Shown here in pieces: positions 61,359-64,000 of a stretch of 64,000 nt of DNA. Position numbers and translations under genes: made by a program. The DNA is from Ptychodera flava. Taxonomy: Eukaryota; Hemichordata; Enteropneusta; Ptychoderidae. Under the pieces are notes generated by a model. That model made no database searches. It was not told the origin of the DNA and saw only the letters and a program-made list of their open reading frames with translations. The stretch covers positions 24,847,870 through 24,911,869 of the forward strand of contig NC_091940.1 in the NCBI RefSeq assembly GCF_041260155.1, read 5' to 3'. Position 1 is the stretch's first letter. Every line of letters starts with the position of its first letter.

Positions 61359-63475
61359 TGGACCTCGCAACAAAACAGGCAATGGATGAAGGCTGAAAGA
61401 CTACAGGGAGATGCTAGACTAGCAAAATTTCATCTGTCCACAGAACCTTACTTTGAACTTGTATGAATAAATGTGTGTAGGTTGTTTTAGTTGTAAACAG
61501 AAACACACGAAGACTTCTGTAATCTGCTATGGGATACAACATGGTTTTTAAATCAAACAATCAGTGGGGCTCTCAAATATCTTGAATACCATTTTCTTGA
61601 AATAGCATTTGTGATGGTAACAGCAGCGTTTCGCCATACATGACAGAAATATCCCTAAGACGTATGATAAAACTTGAAACAATCTGAGATAAGGTCATCC
61701 CTATCGACCATTTGACACCTGTTCATTATCATTGGTGTGGGAGGTTCTTTTAATCTCGGCTGTTGGCGACTGACCTATACGGATAGTTGTCATCCATCGT
61801 CTGCAGCCTTGTGTTGTCTGTCATCACTATTGCACTTCTCCTAAACTGCTGCTTACAAAATCTTTCATAGATGTAGTCATTGATGACAACTGTACTTTGG
61901 TTTATTCATGATTTAATTTGCATGTTCACATGTCTGGGGATGGTTTACTCTGTTTTGGTCAAACATCAGGTACCACCAGTTTGATAGCTTTCCAATCTGA
62001 TATGTAGCCTTTAGGGATGTTCCTATGTCCCTATAGTAGAAAATTAGCGAATTCAAATTTTTTGCTCAATTCTCTTCAAATTTTGTTTCTTCCCTCAATG
62101 TGGATGGCAACTGGACATGGCAACACATTGATTATATGATACAAGCTTCAAAACTGAGACGAAGAAAATTATTGTAGTAAAGAGAAAGAGACTTCTGTTT
62201 AGAAGAGAGGGAAGAGGCCCGACTTCATTTTAATAGACTGATTATCATCCACAAACCATGGCATTAGTGATCAATTATATAAAACATTACCACCAGTCAA
62301 GCAAGCAAACTGCTATTGAGTACCAGAATTCTTGCTGATGCAGTGAAGGTCCATTCTTGGTAATTTACTAGGTAACAAGTCTGTATAATATGTTCACTTG
62401 GATAGGCTGCTCTTGATAGATTCTTTTGTGAGAAATTCAAGATAGAAGCACAATTATTTTGTGTATTTACTGCAATAACCTATCAATTCAACCAGAAAAA
62501 AATGCTGTCAAGGACAATGTGCTCACATTTGGTTTGAGTTGGTCCATTCAAGAAATATTTAAACCAGGAAAAATAAGAATGACAAAAGCAAATAAGGTCT
62601 CCAACTTAAGTACTGGAGGTCATCTTTAGGAACATGCATATCAACTTCTATAGAAATAGGACAAGCAGATCCTAAATACATATTAAAGCAAATGTCAACA
62701 ACAAAAAATAGACAAAGAAGGTTTGATAAAGAGAAAAGGTGGGAGTGCGCAAAAAAATGTACAAGGGATCTGGTAAAAAAGTAATGCTACCTCATCAATC
62801 TTCTAGACCCTACCCCCTCCTGAATATCAAACGTTCCACCCCTTGGTATTACATAAGGCCAGATGACAGGAAATGTATCTACAACCTTGGGGATTTTTTA
62901 ATTAATGCGATGAGTGTTATCATTCTAATGTAAACAGCACTTTAGTTAGTTACAGATAGTGAAATGCCTTCCACTGTCGGGGTGATTACAACATCTTGAA
63001 TTATCCTGGATCCAAATTTCTCATCAGTTCTTGTGCGTCTTACATAGAAAGTTGCAAAAATTGGTCTGCAATGAAAAAATTCACCTCAGCTTTGTTTTCT
63101 GGATCAATTTTCCTACAAATTGATACCAAATATGATAAAATAGTGTCAAGGACACTGAAGCTCCACAAGTGTGAGGCTACTTGAAGTAATTGGTTGTTGG
63201 TAAGCAGTAAGTGACTTAGAGGCACGGGGTTGGGATATGGGATATATGAGATTTGTGTCAGATACACTTAATTGTATATACGGCATTATTTGGCGCATTA
63301 ATATAAAAAGTTGCATACATTAACACCAATCTATCCTGATGGAGTATGTGGCGGTTTATTATTAGGCGACTAGTGAAGTGAGTGAGCACCATTTACTGCA
63401 TTGGAATGCAGGAGAGCCACCGTAATTTCTCTGTCGGCACTCTAGTGAAAATTGCTTCATCGTGTTTTCCAACAT
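61359..63475. other. Intergenic DNA, no gene recognised
   Basis: AT-rich, short open frames only; none has a recognisable domain. Confidence 0.4.
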
Positions 63476-63640
63476 TTAAATTTGTAGTATACAAGTGAAT
63501 TGCATTTCACATTGATCTGCTTGACCAGAAAATTCATCAGCCTTTTGCTTAAGTAGGTTTATATCTTCTTGTGTACCAGTATATTGGCCAACTCTGAGAC
63601 GATTAAGTAATTCTGCAAAATGTTTACCATCTTTCTGTCT
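63476..63640 (-). pseudogene. PIF1-like helicase fragment (probable Helitron or repeat relic)
   Basis: On the minus strand, after a possible acceptor (CCTGTGCAG), it reads RQKDGKHFAELLNRLR, then GTQEDINLLKQ, then a stop. PIF1-family helicases, notably those in animal Helitrons, have the pattern RQxDxxFAELLNRxR...DIxxL. No other helicase motif is visible nearby on either side, so this is a short relic or one exon of a gene reaching beyond what I can see. Confidence 0.45.
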
Positions 63641-63712
63641 GCACAGGGGCAATAGAGAAATAAATATGCAAAAAAGATGAAAGGCTACAGTAGTATTTGT
63701 GAAATCGAGCTC

Positions 63713-64000
63713 AAAGGTCATCGAAGTCATGTGACATTTTGTCAAAAAAAAATTGTATCCCATAGTTATCCCTATATACCAAAAATCAGACCTCCAGCTC
63801 TATTGGCTTGCCCAAAATTAGATACATGCATAATTAATGAGGTACAGGATGCGTCATCATTAGGTGTCCCATCATACCAAATATGAAGGGTGTAGCCCTT
63901 GTGGTTACTGACTCGGAGCTATGGACATATATGTATATTTGGGGTCAAAGGTCATCAAGGTCACGTGATATTTTGTAAAAAAAAATTGTATCCCATAGTT
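63713..64000. repeat. 234-bp tandem repeat entering from the right edge
   Basis: AAAGGTCATC, then TTTTGT(C/A)AAAAAAAAATT and GTATCCCATAGTT occur at 63713-63766 and again at 63947-64000, one period of 234 bases. The array runs off the window. Confidence 0.8.

Overview
The window is nuclear DNA of an animal: the genes have many short exons with GT..AG introns, all three protein families are metazoan, and the introns are full of microsatellites, MITEs and LINE remnants. The low GC, the short high-copy hairpin elements and the tandem gene families suggest a marine invertebrate deuterostome (hemichordate, echinoderm or lancelet). I lean weakly towards a hemichordate, but the sequence does not prove it.

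Layout. (1) 1-17356, plus strand: two tandem copies of a sodium-coupled monocarboxylate transporter gene (SLC5A8/SMCT-like). Copy 1 enters from the left edge and is open over its last 11 exons (about 421 residues), ending in a PDZ-type tail. Copy 2 (10060-17356) keeps the same exons but carries a nonsense codon, a +1 frameshift and a last exon replaced by a repeat, so it reads as a young pseudogene. (2) 17356-23840: dispersed repeats, including a long-hairpin element with a clear 10-bp target duplication, a LINE remnant (ORF1 plus endonuclease), a TTAA-flanked MITE and a trinucleotide array. (3) 23841-38549: a head-to-tail duplication of about 7 kb, each unit holding a complete seven-exon arylsulfatase B-like gene on the minus strand. 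Copy 1 encodes an intact sulfatase of about 501 residues; copy 2 is nearly identical but frameshifted in its last exon. (4) 38550-48700: repeats. The most striking is a Foldback-like element (39864-41519) whose long inverted arms are 42-bp minisatellites around a unique core with unidentified open frames. There is also a TTA-flanked element with a related empty site 4 kb away and its own partial tandem duplication, a hAT-like hairpin and a reverse transcriptase fragment. (5) 48765-59157, plus strand: a complete 11-exon lysosomal protective protein/cathepsin A gene of about 475 residues with all catalytic motifs; intron 3 holds about 12 units of a 150-bp satellite with a 600-bp higher-order period. 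(6) 59158-64000: 3' flank, two inverted-repeat elements, a PIF1-like helicase fragment on the minus strand, and the start of a 234-bp tandem repeat.

Functionally, arylsulfatase B and cathepsin A are both lysosomal hydrolases, and cathepsin A is known in mammals as a protective partner of other lysosomal enzymes. The transporter is a plasma-membrane carrier with no evident link. I see no operon-like logic: this is a gene-sparse region shaped by recent tandem duplication and many DNA transposons. No tRNA, rRNA or CRISPR was found.
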